From contig CANMKA010000002.1 in assembly GCA_947498355.1 (NCBI GenBank), forward strand, positions 1-64,000: a stretch of 64,000 nt of DNA, in the 5' to 3' direction. Origin of the DNA: an uncultured Paraglaciecola sp. (GTDB taxonomy: Bacteria > Pseudomonadota > Gammaproteobacteria > Enterobacterales > Alteromonadaceae). A program made the position numbers and the translations under genes. This document shows positions 1 to 7,032 of this stretch, piece by piece (position 1 is the stretch's first letter; every line of letters starts with the position of its first letter). Under the pieces are notes generated by a model. It saw only the letters and a program-made list of their open reading frames with translations. It was not told the DNA's origin and made no database searches.

Positions 1-69
1 CACCGAGGCTCCTGTGCCTAATTGATGCTATCTATTGGATCACAAACTACGATCTGGGGGAAGGAATAA

Positions 70-204
70 ATGGCTGAAAAACCAACAATCTTAGACTTTT
101 TCTACAGCCTCAACGCTAAGCTAACGGGCACAAATGCAGCGGTAGAATTGCGAAGCACCGCTGCGTTTATGTCCCAGTGTGGCACGCAGTGCTACACGTG
201 TTAA
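70..204 (+). CDS. Candidate 44-residue ORF running into the attC site (uncertain)
   Basis: An ATG at 70 is preceded by a good purine-rich ribosome binding site (GGGGAAGGA, 58-66) and opens a 44-codon frame that ends inside the attC site at 119-218. The first 18 residues (starting MAEKPTILDFFYSLNAKL) lie outside the attC element and look protein-like; the rest is encoded by the attC hairpin itself. It could be the start of a plus-oriented gene cut by cassette recombination at the attC core near position 120, or chance. I recognise no family. The strong RBS is the only real support. Confidence 0.25.
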   Translation: MAEKPTILDFFYSLNAKLTGTNAAVELRSTAAFMSQCGTQCYTC

Positions 205-218
205 GCGCCTTGTTATGC
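119..218 (-). repeat. attC recombination site (integron cassette 2)
   Basis: Read on the minus strand, this 100-bp element begins with GCATAAC, which contains the stop codon of the cassette gene at 213-704, and ends with GTTAGCT, the 3' simple site. Between them lies a large imperfect hairpin (126-175 on the plus strand: arm GGGCACAAATGCAGCGGT pairs with ACCGCTGCGTTTATGTCCC). TAAC...GTTA ends around a folded, poorly conserved middle are the hallmark of attC sites, and the stop codon lying in the first simple site is typical of cassette genes. The outer core sequences deviate somewhat from the RYYYAAC/GTTRRRY consensus. Confidence 0.75.
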
Positions 219-704
219 GATTTTTAATAACAACCTCGTTCTTTCGATGTTGGATGTTTTTGAATACCCATCTAAGGACTCTTGAAGCGATACTTTTTCT
301 TGTGCGTCTAGTACTGATTCTGAACTCAGTAATGCAATTAAGCTACCGTGAGTTGAATACCACTCTTCTGAAAATGTAGAGATAAACCGAGACATTGACG
401 ACGCGCAAGTTTCTACAGAGTTTGAGGCTTCCGTGTATTCAAACTTGGTGGTAGCACTAAGTTCCCGTTCGATTGGACCAAACAATCCAATAAACTCCAA
501 TTCAGAATTTAACGGTCTAACACACGTGTGCATTCTAAAACACGGGCCAAATGTGAACTTGTGTATATGAATGAACTGAACCAGATACTCTTGCTCTCTA
601 ACCCAAAACGTTGGCTTAGTTCGAACAAAACCAAGTGGCTTGATTTGGTTAGTTAGTCTTCTTAAAACCTTATCTGCATTGGAACGTTCTAGTTTTTTAT
701 CCAT
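213..704 (-). CDS. Integron cassette gene, DUF4304-like protein of unknown function
   Basis: A 163-residue predicted soluble protein. It starts right after the attC site at 717-814 and stops inside the attC site at 119-218, so it fills one cassette exactly. The N-terminal part (residues 1-60: LTNQIKPLGFVRTKPTFWV, then an aromatic-rich strand region VQFIHIHKFTFG) resembles the small DUF4304-type proteins that are frequent in integron cassettes; this family call is tentative. No signal peptide, membrane segment or catalytic motif is evident. It would be expressed leftwards from a cassette promoter near attI or from its own promoter. The function is unknown. Confidence 0.75.
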   Translation of the reverse strand: MDKKLERSNADKVLRRLTNQIKPLGFVRTKPTFWVREQEYLVQFIHIHKFTFGPCFRMHTCVRPLNSELEFIGLFGPIERELSATTKFEYTEASNSVETCASSMSRFISTFSEEWYSTHGSLIALLSSESVLDAQEKVSLQESLDGYSKTSNIERTRLLLKIA

Positions 705-716
705 GTTCCACCAATC

Positions 717-814
717 GCATAACGCCCCTAATAAACGGCAAATGCTTGCTGGCTAAAATTAGCGAGGCACGAGCAAAGCCAGCGAGTATTTGTCCGGTTG
801 ATTGGATTGTTAGT
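717..814 (-). repeat. attC recombination site (integron cassette 1)
   Basis: On the minus strand this 98-bp element starts with ACTAAC and ends with GGGCGTTATGC. Its middle folds: CAAATACTCGCTGGCT pairs with AGCCAGCAAGCATTTG (14 of 16 positions), leaving a loop with a second small stem. This organisation, and the GCGTTATGC end placed directly before the next cassette ORF, match attC sites of Vibrio/Shewanella-type chromosomal integrons. It separates the cassette genes at 854-1189 and 213-704. Confidence 0.85.
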
Positions 815-853
815 TTTTATCATTGCCAAACAAAAAAATCGCTTTTAAGTCTG

Positions 854-1189
854 TTACTTATGAAACTCCACACTATATACTTTGCAATAAATGTTAGAAC
901 TACCTGGCCAAAGCTTATTTGGCAATCCATAGATCCTAATTTTCGATGAAGCCTGGGCTGCTGCCAACACCATGCTAAAATTAGCTTCAAATCCTGGGTC
1001 ACTCTTAGTCATCCAAAATCCATTTGTGCAGTCTGAGCCATTTTCATCTAGCCTGATTTGCACATCTCCATTACCGAATTCATTGTATGAACTTACAAAT
1101 TTTACACTGCTAATAGGAGAAGCCTTGTAATCAGCTGCAAAAGCTCCATTAGAAATCAACACTGCAAGTATTATTAATAAATACTTCAT
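854..1189 (-). CDS. Integron cassette gene, small secreted protein of unknown function
   Basis: A 111-residue protein starting at 1189, chosen because AGGAG lies 5-10 bases upstream on the minus strand; a longer frame from 1237 lacks such a site. Residues 1-19 (MKYLLIILAVLISNGAFAA) form a clear Sec signal peptide with cleavage after AFA. The mature protein has two cysteines (near DCTNGF and NIYCKVY), possibly a disulfide, and is probably periplasmic or secreted. It is the first cassette after the attI-like region and is followed by the attC site at 717-814. I recognise no family; small exported proteins of this kind are common in chromosomal integron cassettes. Confidence 0.75.
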   Translation of the reverse strand: MKYLLIILAVLISNGAFAADYKASPISSVKFVSSYNEFGNGDVQIRLDENGSDCTNGFWMTKSDPGFEANFSMVLAAAQASSKIRIYGLPNKLWPGSSNIYCKVYSVEFHK

Positions 1190-1212
1190 AACTCTCCTTA
1201 ATTTTTGATTAA

Positions 1213-1265
1213 AACTAACAATATTAATAAATCGCAATTACCCGTGTTTAAACACGGGTAATTGC
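1213..1265 (-). other. attI-like region with 32-bp perfect palindrome
   Basis: A recombination-core-like GTTAGTT lies on the minus strand at 1219-1213, just before the first cassette gene, where the attI/cassette junction is expected. Beside it, 1234-1265 is a 32-bp perfect palindrome with arms ending GCAATTACCCGTGTTT. The 10-mer GCAATTACCC recurs at 1363-1372. attI sites carry integrase-binding direct repeats beside the core, so these copies are candidate IntI-binding sites; this assignment is inference from position. Confidence 0.5.
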
Positions 1266-1312
1266 CGTATATAAAATTTCTCTTATTTTAGGCATAGAAG
1301 GTAACCTATTAC

Positions 1313-1340
1313 AACATATAGAGTTTTATTAGAAACTCAA
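1313..1340 (-). promoter_or_regulatory. Candidate cassette promoter (Pc)
   Basis: On the minus strand TTGAGT (1340-1335) and TATGTT (1318-1313) are 16 bases apart and point into the cassette array, between the integrase gene and attI, where Pc promoters usually lie. The match to the sigma-70 consensus is only moderate. Confidence 0.3.
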
Positions 1341-1406
1341 ATTTTAGTGTTGCAGAAATGCGGCAATTACCCAAGAACTTGCAACTATACGGGTTTAGAA
1401 CTAAAG

Positions 1407-1422
1407 CTGTATATAAAACCAG
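1407..1422 (+). promoter_or_regulatory. LexA (SOS) box upstream of intI
   Basis: CTGTATATAAAACCAG fits the LexA pattern CTGT-N8-ACAG with one change (CCAG). It lies 20 bases before the intI start, as in SOS-controlled integron integrases. The dinB box at 19558-19573 has the same half-sites, CTGT and CCAG. Confidence 0.75.
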
Positions 1423-1442
1423 TATAGATTTAATTTATTATT

Positions 1443-1607
1443 ATGAAGAAATCACCTTTTTTGACCTATATCGCAGAATTCATGTATCAAAGGCACTACG
1501 CTAAAAAAACGATTGAAAATTATATTCACTGGATTTATCGCTATATATGTTTTCATCAACCAACAGGGTCAGAGTTGTCGATTTTCTATAGGCCTTCCTG
1601 TATCTAA
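1443..1607 (+). pseudogene. intI: Truncated integron integrase (IntI), N-terminal fragment
   Basis: The 54-codon frame starts MKKSPFLTYIAEFMYQRHY and continues AKKTIENYIHWIYRYICFH. This matches the N-terminal SAM-like DNA-binding domain of integron tyrosine recombinases (family pattern: F-x-x-x-M-x-x-R-x-Y-A-x-K-T-I-x-x-Y-x-x-W-I-x-x-Y-I-x-F-H). Recognisable homology stops near residue 40; twelve unrelated residues and a TAA follow. The catalytic domain with the R-H-R-Y residues is absent from the window, so the product cannot recombine DNA. Orientation is divergent from the two cassettes, as in all integrons. The start follows a LexA box. The 3' deletion junction lies near 1563. Confidence 0.85.
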
Positions 1608-1641
1608 TATCCAAGAGCTCGCGGGGCAATGCAATGAGTAA
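1567..1641 (+). pseudogene. Possible 3' end of a decayed toxin-tip gene
   Basis: In the third frame, after the intI break, a stretch reads GQSCRFSIGLPVSNIQELAG and ends in a TAA that overlaps by 8 bases the start of the membrane protein gene at 1634. Stop/start overlap with a small membrane protein is typical of toxin-immunity pairs. Together with the Rhs-like fragment at 1930-2052 it suggests a remnant of an Rhs C-terminal tip. No toxin family is recognised. Confidence 0.25.
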
Positions 1642-1933
1642 TATCACATTTAAAAGAACGATCATTACGTTGAGCTTGTTAAGTTACTTTTTAATGGGTT
1701 TAGTATTTTTAATTCAAGGACGATGGGCGTTCGTTAATTTTTTTGATGGGGGTGATGCAGAGACTTTCATACTGCTGTCTATCTTTTTATCTATTTTATC
1801 TTTATTGTGTTACTTGGCTTATTTGAGAAAAAAGAATGAAAGCATAGGTTTAGCTGTTGTCGCTATTTTCGGCGCAGCTATGCCATTGTGTTTTGTATTT
1901 TTATTTCTATTTAAAATGTCTACTACACCGTGA
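1634..1933 (+). CDS. Small three-helix membrane protein, possibly an immunity protein
   Basis: A 99-residue protein with three predicted transmembrane helices (about residues 9-28, 45-64 and 72-93) and a charged RKKNE loop between helices 2 and 3. No family is recognised. Its start overlaps the end of an open frame (stop at 1641) and its stop TGA overlaps a GTG that opens an Rhs-core-like fragment at 1930. This pattern of overlapping frames is what a displaced toxin-tip/immunity module in an Rhs locus would leave. The immunity role is inference from context only. A GCGGGG stretch (1621-1626) may serve as the ribosome binding site. Confidence 0.5.
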   Translation: MSNITFKRTIITLSLLSYFLMGLVFLIQGRWAFVNFFDGGDAETFILLSIFLSILSLLCYLAYLRKKNESIGLAVVAIFGAAMPLCFVFLFLFKMSTTP

Positions 1934-2052
1934 AAAATTTAGAGGCACAAAATAAAGCCTTTGATAGAGCCGTAGTTATTAACCTAATCGGTGATTTAAA
2001 TATTGGTTTTCCGAGCCAGTATTACGATGCAAAACAAGCTCGCGGTCATTAA
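1930..2052 (+). pseudogene. Rhs core-like fragment (remnant)
   Basis: A 40-codon frame opens with GTG overlapping the previous stop codon (GTGA). It contains DLNIGFPSQYYDAK, which resembles the conserved end of Rhs/YD-repeat cores (pattern N-x-R-F-P-G-Q-Y-Y-D-A). The frame then stops, and no downstream tip domain can be read. Orphan Rhs junction fragments after an immunity gene are a known feature of Rhs loci. The match is short, so the call is tentative. From 2053 to 2263 I see no convincing gene. Confidence 0.4.
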
Positions 2053-2263
2053 CAATCCTTCAAGATGCACTTCTGAGAACAATAGATTAAAAAATACTGA
2101 GCCCATAACGAAATATTTAGTCTATACATTGATGCTTATACTACTGGTATGGGCTAAAATCGGTCTAATAATTGATGTAAACGCTCACTATATTCTACTA
2201 ATTCAGCTGTTTATTTATCTGCCGGAACGGTAAATATTCGCGATGTTGATTTAAATACATTGC

Positions 2264-2302
2264 ATTTATAAATCAAAATAAGCTATAAAATGATTTATAA
2301 AT
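2264..2302. promoter_or_regulatory. Operator-like inverted repeat upstream of fic
   Basis: ATTTATAAATCA (2264-2275) and TGATTTATAAAT (2291-2302) form a perfect 12-bp inverted repeat. Each arm contains the 10-bp palindrome ATTTATAAAT, and the two palindromes are 29 bases apart, close to three helical turns. A second motif, GATTTAAAT, occurs at 2248-2256 and again just before the start codon (2309-2317). The layout suggests cooperative binding by a repressor, perhaps the Fic protein's own winged-helix domain. Confidence 0.45.
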
Positions 2303-2320
2303 AGTGAGGATTTAAATCAT

Positions 2321-3643
2321 ATGTATCATTGGCAACAGAAAAACTGGCCTCAATTTGATTATGACTCGTCACGCTTTGAGGAGGAGGTTAGTGAGTATTC
2401 GAAAAAAGCCTACGGCATTGAAGGGGCATTATCGCAAATTCCATCCAATGACCATAACGATGCCTTTGTTCATTTGCTGGTAGAAGAAGCATTAAGTACC
2501 AGTGCGATTGAAGGTGAGAAACTTAATCGTGAGGAAGTTCGCTCATCGGTTGCTCGATTTCTTGGATTAAAAGAGCCTGAGCACGGTGGATATTTTCCTA
2601 AAGAAAAAGGCATTGCTGCCATGTTAGTTGATGTGCGTAAAAGCATTAAAAACGCCATGTCTAAAGCCTTACTATGTCATTGGCACACGCTGCTTTTACA
2701 CGGCAGTGAAGATTACTATGTTAATCCAATTACTAGAGGTGATTATCGTGACTCACCGATTGATGTTATAAGAGAAGATTTATACGGCGATAGCGAAAGC
2801 GTCTACAAAGCGCCGGGGAATAATCGCTATGAGGTTGAACATGAAATGGACGCGTTTGTACAGTGGTATAATAGCGCTAATTGTTCAGGACCAGTAAAAG
2901 CAGCAATTGCTCATTTATGGTTTGTTGCCATTCATCCATTTCAAGATGGTAATGGTCGTGTTGGCAGAGCCATTGCCGAACATGCCTTATTTCAAGACTT
3001 TTCGAGACCGCCGCTTTTTAGTATGTCGAGCATGATTAATGCTCATCGAATGGAGTATTACCAGCAACTTAGAAACACCAATTCCAGCTTACAAATTAAT
3101 GAGTGGATAGCGTGGTTTGTTGAGCTGGTTAGACGTTCGCAAGATAAGTCATTGGAATCCGTTGAGTTTGTATTGCAAAAGTCAAAGTTTTGGGCGGAAT
3201 ATGGCCACGTAACACTCAATCAACGGCAAGAAAAGGTAATGAAAAAAATCTTTACAGTTGGTGCAGACGGTTTTGTGCGTGATGGTCTCACCAATGAAAA
3301 ATATCGAGCAATTACTGGGGCACCACCGGCAACCGCAACAAGGGATTTAAAATCCTTAGTTGGTAATGGCTTACTTTATCCATTAGGCAAGGGTAAGCGT
3401 GGGTTACGTTATTTTGTTAATTTCCCTCAAGACAAAACCCTATTTGCTAACAAAGAAGAGGCTTTATTGGTAGATGATGTTAGCTTAAGCAAAATCTTAA
3501 AGAAAATAGAGCGTAATATTGAATATTTTCGGGGTGAGAAAAATTCATACTTAACAAAACTGATCGACGAATACAAAGTATTGTCATTAGATGATGAAAC
3601 AGCGCAGAAAAAGCTGGAAAGTCTTTTCAAACAAAACAGCTAA
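2321..3643 (+). CDS. Fic family protein (predicted AMP-transferase) with C-terminal winged helix
   Basis: A 440-residue Fic/DOC protein. The catalytic loop HPFQDGNGRVGR (H-P-F-x-x-G-N-G-R-x-x-R, with catalytic His) is intact. Such enzymes usually transfer AMP from ATP to a hydroxyl side chain of a target protein. An N-terminal inhibitory motif, TSAIEG ([S/T]-x-x-x-E-[G/N]), lies ahead of the Fic core, so this is a class II, auto-inhibited Fic protein. An N-terminal DUF4172-like segment (MYHWQQKNWPQFDYD) fits the common Fic-wHTH architecture. Residues about 300-370 form a winged-helix domain (TNEKYRAITGAPPATATRDL) and the tail is charged and helical. No antitoxin gene adjoins it, as expected for class II. 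The ATG follows GAGG and a pair of operator-like palindromes, suggesting autoregulation. The target is unknown. Confidence 0.92.
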   Translation: MYHWQQKNWPQFDYDSSRFEEEVSEYSKKAYGIEGALSQIPSNDHNDAFVHLLVEEALSTSAIEGEKLNREEVRSSVARFLGLKEPEHGGYFPKEKGIAAMLVDVRKSIKNAMSKALLCHWHTLLLHGSEDYYVNPITRGDYRDSPIDVIREDLYGDSESVYKAPGNNRYEVEHEMDAFVQWYNSANCSGPVKAAIAHLWFVAIHPFQDGNGRVGRAIAEHALFQDFSRPPLFSMSSMINAHRMEYYQQLRNTNSSLQINEWIAWFVELVRRSQDKSLESVEFVLQKSKFWAEYGHVTLNQRQEKVMKKIFTVGADGFVRDGLTNEKYRAITGAPPATATRDLKSLVGNGLLYPLGKGKRGLRYFVNFPQDKTLFANKEEALLVDDVSLSKILKKIERNIEYFRGEKNSYLTKLIDEYKVLSLDDETAQKKLESLFKQNS

Positions 3644-3868
3644 ATGCCGTTTCAAATTTTGCGCAAATTTGGACTCACCTGAATACCAGCATATGTTAAT
3701 GTTGCTTCTTCGTCTAAAGCCTCCGTCAGCTATCTGTATGCTAAACATTTAATCTTTATACATTTGCGAGCATTAGCAAGGCCTACAGGTGAACCTTTTT
3801 ACAAGATCAATCATGACAGCGACCCAGTAGCGGGTAGATATGGTTAAAACTATTGGATCAGACTAACA
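3644..3868. other. Intergenic stretch with a possible decayed lipase-like frame
   Basis: No intact gene. One plus frame (about 3680-3847) lacks stops for some 56 codons and ends FYKINHDSDPVAGRYG, which recalls the region around the catalytic Asp of class 3 lipases. It has no plausible start. This may be the 3' remnant of a lost gene; evidence is weak. Confidence 0.2.
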
Positions 3869-4309
3869 ATGAAAAATGAGCAACTAGACACACTGCAAAA
3901 AGAATGGATGACACTGCAAAACTCGTTCGATCACTACGAGAAGGTGTCCTTGTTGATTAAGCTATTCAATATTTTGCTGACCAGTTATTTGTCTTTGATT
4001 ACCCAAGCGCCTGAATGGGCGGTTGTAGTATGTGCTGTGATATGGCTTCAAGATGGAATTTGGAAGACCTTTCAAGCTCGCACCGCAGTGCGCCTCGAAC
4101 AAGTAGAGCAATACTTAGCCAAGTTACAAACGTGTGAAGAAACCGACAAACCTGCTGCGGGTATGCAGTTTAATTCTATGTGGGCGGCATCTCGTAAAGG
4201 CGCTGCAGGCTTGGTGACTGAATATCTGATGTCTTGCCTAAAACCTACAGTTGCTTACCCGCACTTAGTATTACTGTTAATGGCCGCTACTGTATTTTTA
4301 AGTCAGTAG
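3869..4309 (+). CDS. Hypothetical membrane protein
   Basis: A 146-residue protein with an N-terminal amphipathic/coiled region (residues 1-25), a hydrophobic stretch around 28-62 that could form one or two membrane helices, a polar central part and a C-terminal transmembrane helix (about 128-145). I recognise no family. It is convergent with the cyclophilin gene, with only 16 bases between stop codons and no obvious terminator between them. Its start at 3869 lacks a strong Shine-Dalgarno sequence. Confidence 0.6.
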   Translation: MKNEQLDTLQKEWMTLQNSFDHYEKVSLLIKLFNILLTSYLSLITQAPEWAVVVCAVIWLQDGIWKTFQARTAVRLEQVEQYLAKLQTCEETDKPAAGMQFNSMWAASRKGAAGLVTEYLMSCLKPTVAYPHLVLLLMAATVFLSQ

Positions 4310-4325
4310 GGTGAACCTAGGTAAA

Positions 4326-4943
4326 TTAAAACTGGGTGGGTAGGATCACCACACGTTCAAGAATGACTTTTTCTACGGGTACATCACCCCAACCATATAC
4401 AGGGTGCAGGTCGGTTTGGACTTGGTCGATTTTATCCAGTACTTCAAAGCCCTCCTGCACTGAGCCAAAAACCGCATATCCCCAATCTCTGCCCGGATCT
4501 AAGCTTTCGTTATCGTTCATATTGAAAAAGAACTGACGGGTTGCTGTGTGTGGATCGCTTTGCCTAGCCATAGTGATGGTATATCTTTCATTTTTTAAGC
4601 CATTACCCGACTCGTTAAAAATTTCGCCAAAGTTAGGCTTTTCTGCAAAGTCGCTGTCATAGCCACCGCCTTGCACCACAAACCCGGGTACTACGCGATG
4701 AAATAAGGTGTTCTCGTAACTACGTTTGTCTACGTAGCGTAAAAAGTTGTTTACTGTAATGGGCGCTCTGGAGCGGTCTAATTCGACTATTATGTCGCCC
4801 ATAGATGTGATCATTTTAACTCTAGGGTACAAGTTACCTTTCTGAATGTGTGAGCCATCGGCTTTGGACTTAGCCGAGATTTGTGGTGCAACCAACGAAC
4901 TGAATAAACCTATAATAATTATGAGGGTATGTAATGCTTTCAT
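4326..4943 (-). CDS. ppiA: Periplasmic cyclophilin-type peptidyl-prolyl cis-trans isomerase
   Basis: A 205-residue protein with a signal peptide (residues 1-24, cleavage near ISA-KS) and one cyclophilin domain (about 42-200). It catalyses cis-trans isomerisation of Xaa-Pro bonds and should help fold envelope proteins. Family residues are visible: the VVPGFVVQGG strand (preceded by the FHR catalytic Arg), the RQFFFNM segment and GYAVFGSVQEGFEVLDKI. The domain has the short bacterial PpiA-like form. It lies 11 bases downstream of rlmG on the same strand, so the two may be co-transcribed. The assignment as PpiA rather than another periplasmic cyclophilin paralogue is by localisation and size. 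Confidence 0.9.
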   Translation of the reverse strand: MKALHTLIIIIGLFSSLVAPQISAKSKADGSHIQKGNLYPRVKMITSMGDIIVELDRSRAPITVNNFLRYVDKRSYENTLFHRVVPGFVVQGGGYDSDFAEKPNFGEIFNESGNGLKNERYTITMARQSDPHTATRQFFFNMNDNESLDPGRDWGYAVFGSVQEGFEVLDKIDQVQTDLHPVYGWGDVPVEKVILERVVILPTQF

Positions 4944-4954
4944 ATGTGAGCTTC

Positions 4955-6109
4955 CTACTTTGAGGCAGATAAAATACTAAATTTTTTGTCTGATGCAAGG
5001 GTTGAAACCGAAGTAAATAGCCGTTTCAGTTTTTGCGGGTAGTCAAGATGTCGGTTACCCACCACAATTAGCTTACCTTGAGGACGTAAGACTTGCTTGG
5101 CGTCTTTGAACATTTGCCATGCTATATGGTCGGTGATGGTGTTTTGTTGATGAAAGGGCGGATTACAAAGAATTAAATCAACGGACGCGTGCCGACTTTT
5201 ACTTGCAAACTCGTCTAAACAGTTATTAACGATAAATTCACAGTGTTCATGTGCTGAAGGTATGTTTTGTTTTACATTGTGTTCGGCAGATTTTACAGCC
5301 ATAAAAGATTCATCAATAAAAATAACATTGGCAGATGGACAATTGTGCAGTACATGTAGGCCCAACACGCCATTGCCACAGCCTAAATCTATGACTCTTT
5401 GATTTTCGACCAGAGGAATTTTAGCCAGATGACTCAGCATAAAGCGTGCACCAATGTCTAATTGTTGGCGGGCGAAAACGTTGGCTAAATTGCTTATGGT
5501 AAAATCTGGTTTAGTGGTTTTCCACACTGTTGGATAAGGGCTGGTGTGCCGTTTGTCGCCCGTTGGCTGGCAAAAAATAAGTCTAGATTTCTTTTTAGCT
5601 AAAGAGGTATGACATTCTCCCAAATATTGGCTAAATAATGCTTGGGTAGACTTTTGAATCAACTTAACTTTGCCGCCAGCAATCACCCGGGTATTGGAGC
5701 TGACATAGGCTTGTAAGTCGATTAACTGCTGCTCTAACAATGCTGTTGTTTTGGGGATTTTGAGTAAGACTATGTCTGCGGGGTGATCCACCGATTGGGT
5801 TGACGTAAAGAAGCGCTCATCGGAAATCGTCAGTTGGTTACGCTCTAAGTTTTGCTTACAACCTTGGGTTGCGACAAATGAATCACTCACCCATGTGGGG
5901 TTTTGTTTGGCAAACCAACACCCCAAGGCTCCAAAGTCATCGTTGTATATACGGATCTTTTGGTTTGGGTAATCAGGAATCTGTTGGGTGACGTAGTCTA
6001 TTAATAATTCGTCTGTGGCGTCCCATGCTTGTAAGCTCGGGTTATGTCCCTGCTCTGGGTATCTGAGTAGCTTTAGAGAACGATTTAATAACTGAAAGTG
6101 GGTATTCAT
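4955..6109 (-). CDS. rlmG: 23S rRNA (guanine-1835 N2)-methyltransferase
   Basis: A 384-residue SAM-dependent methyltransferase of the RlmG/RsmC family, which methylates N2 of G1835 in 23S rRNA. The N-terminal half (about 1-190) is the degenerate, RNA-recognising methyltransferase-like domain. The C-terminal half carries the SAM site (VIDLGCGNGVLGLHVL) and the catalytic NPPF motif (LILCNPPFHQQ). The length matches the family. It is divergent from the AlkB-like gene with only about 20 bases between the starts, so its promoter must overlap the other gene's 5' end. ppiA follows 11 bases downstream. Confidence 0.93.
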   Translation of the reverse strand: MNTHFQLLNRSLKLLRYPEQGHNPSLQAWDATDELLIDYVTQQIPDYPNQKIRIYNDDFGALGCWFAKQNPTWVSDSFVATQGCKQNLERNQLTISDERFFTSTQSVDHPADIVLLKIPKTTALLEQQLIDLQAYVSSNTRVIAGGKVKLIQKSTQALFSQYLGECHTSLAKKKSRLIFCQPTGDKRHTSPYPTVWKTTKPDFTISNLANVFARQQLDIGARFMLSHLAKIPLVENQRVIDLGCGNGVLGLHVLHNCPSANVIFIDESFMAVKSAEHNVKQNIPSAHEHCEFIVNNCLDEFASKSRHASVDLILCNPPFHQQNTITDHIAWQMFKDAKQVLRPQGKLIVVGNRHLDYPQKLKRLFTSVSTLASDKKFSILSASK

Positions 6110-6128
6110 AAGTGTCTTATTGCAAATA

Positions 6129-6755
6129 ATGAAAAATCAAAAGTCTTTGTTCGATGCGGATGATAATAACACGCCTTGGGCTTTGGATATGCCCAATGCC
6201 GATGTGGTTTATCATCCTTCTGTCTTCTCTGATGGAGAGGCAGACACCTGGATGCAAACTTTATACAGACAACTGGCTTGGCGCCAAGACCATATAAAGA
6301 TGTATGGTAAGCGTATTCCAATACCAAGATTACAAGCTTGGTATGGCGATCAAGGAACCGCATACCAATACTCTGGGTTAACTATGCAGCCGCATCCGTG
6401 GATCCCTGCGCTACTCACACTAAAAGGTATGAGTGAGGACCTAGCAGATACAAGCTTCAATTCCGTTTTAGCTAATTTGTATCGAGATGGAAATGACGGA
6501 GTAGGCAAACACGCAGACAATGAGCCAGAGCTTGGGCAAAACCCAATCATAGCTTCGTTTAGTTTTGGTGCGTCGCGAAACTTGGACTTTTACCATAATA
6601 AACAGTCTATTAAGCGTCGTGTGTGTTTGAATGCTGGCAGTTTGCTTGTGATGAAAGGCGAAACCCAACACTATTGGCAACATTGCGTGGCAAAAACAAA
6701 AAAAGTCAGTGAGCCACGAATTAATCTAACGTTCAGATATGTAAAGAGAACTTAA
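6129..6755 (+). CDS. AlkB-like Fe(II)/2-oxoglutarate-dependent dioxygenase
   Basis: A 208-residue member of the AlkB family, which oxidatively removes alkyl groups from DNA or RNA bases. The iron ligands are visible as HAD (in GKHADNEPELG) and the distal His (in TQHYWQHCV), and the 2-oxoglutarate-binding signature R-x-N-L-T-F-R is present near the C terminus (RINLTFR). The length and the YGDQGTAYQYSG region resemble ALKBH2/3-type bacterial proteins more than E. coli AlkB. I take ATG 6129; an in-frame TTG at 6120 is possible, and neither has a clear ribosome binding site. It is divergent from rlmG. There is no Ada-type operator to suggest adaptive-response control. Confidence 0.88.
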   Translation: MKNQKSLFDADDNNTPWALDMPNADVVYHPSVFSDGEADTWMQTLYRQLAWRQDHIKMYGKRIPIPRLQAWYGDQGTAYQYSGLTMQPHPWIPALLTLKGMSEDLADTSFNSVLANLYRDGNDGVGKHADNEPELGQNPIIASFSFGASRNLDFYHNKQSIKRRVCLNAGSLLVMKGETQHYWQHCVAKTKKVSEPRINLTFRYVKRT

Positions 6756-7032
6756 TTTTTTAATTCTTATTGCGATAAAAAAGAGTAAAATTGGCCTACA
6801 AAAATATATCGCGAGGCGTCAATACGTTACCTTATTTTCCCTTTTTTTATAGGCGTTTGGCATTTAGATTGTGAAAAAAAGAGCGTAAAGTTAATGGGTG
6901 AGATGAAAAACGACTGAGTTAAACTGGTAGTTTATCCAAGCAATATTTGCTTAAGCTTTTCTTAGTTTCTAACAATAATAAACGCTTTCTCTTACCTTTG
7001 ATTGCCCCGCACTGCACTAAAGAGGAACACAT

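Noticed and set aside
179..379. 66-residue plus-strand frame
   Set aside because: Lies antisense to the cassette gene and across the attC site, with no ribosome binding site.
2003..2233. 76-residue plus-strand frame with a hydrophobic centre
   Set aside because: Needs a TTG start inside the Rhs-like fragment, no ribosome binding site, no family likeness; most likely part of the decayed region.
1..2300. Prophage or insertion sequence
   Set aside because: No transposase, no terminal repeats, no phage genes; the integron explanation accounts for the features.
3680..3847. Lipase-like gene
   Set aside because: Open frame without a start and with only a weak likeness at the end; kept as an intergenic note.
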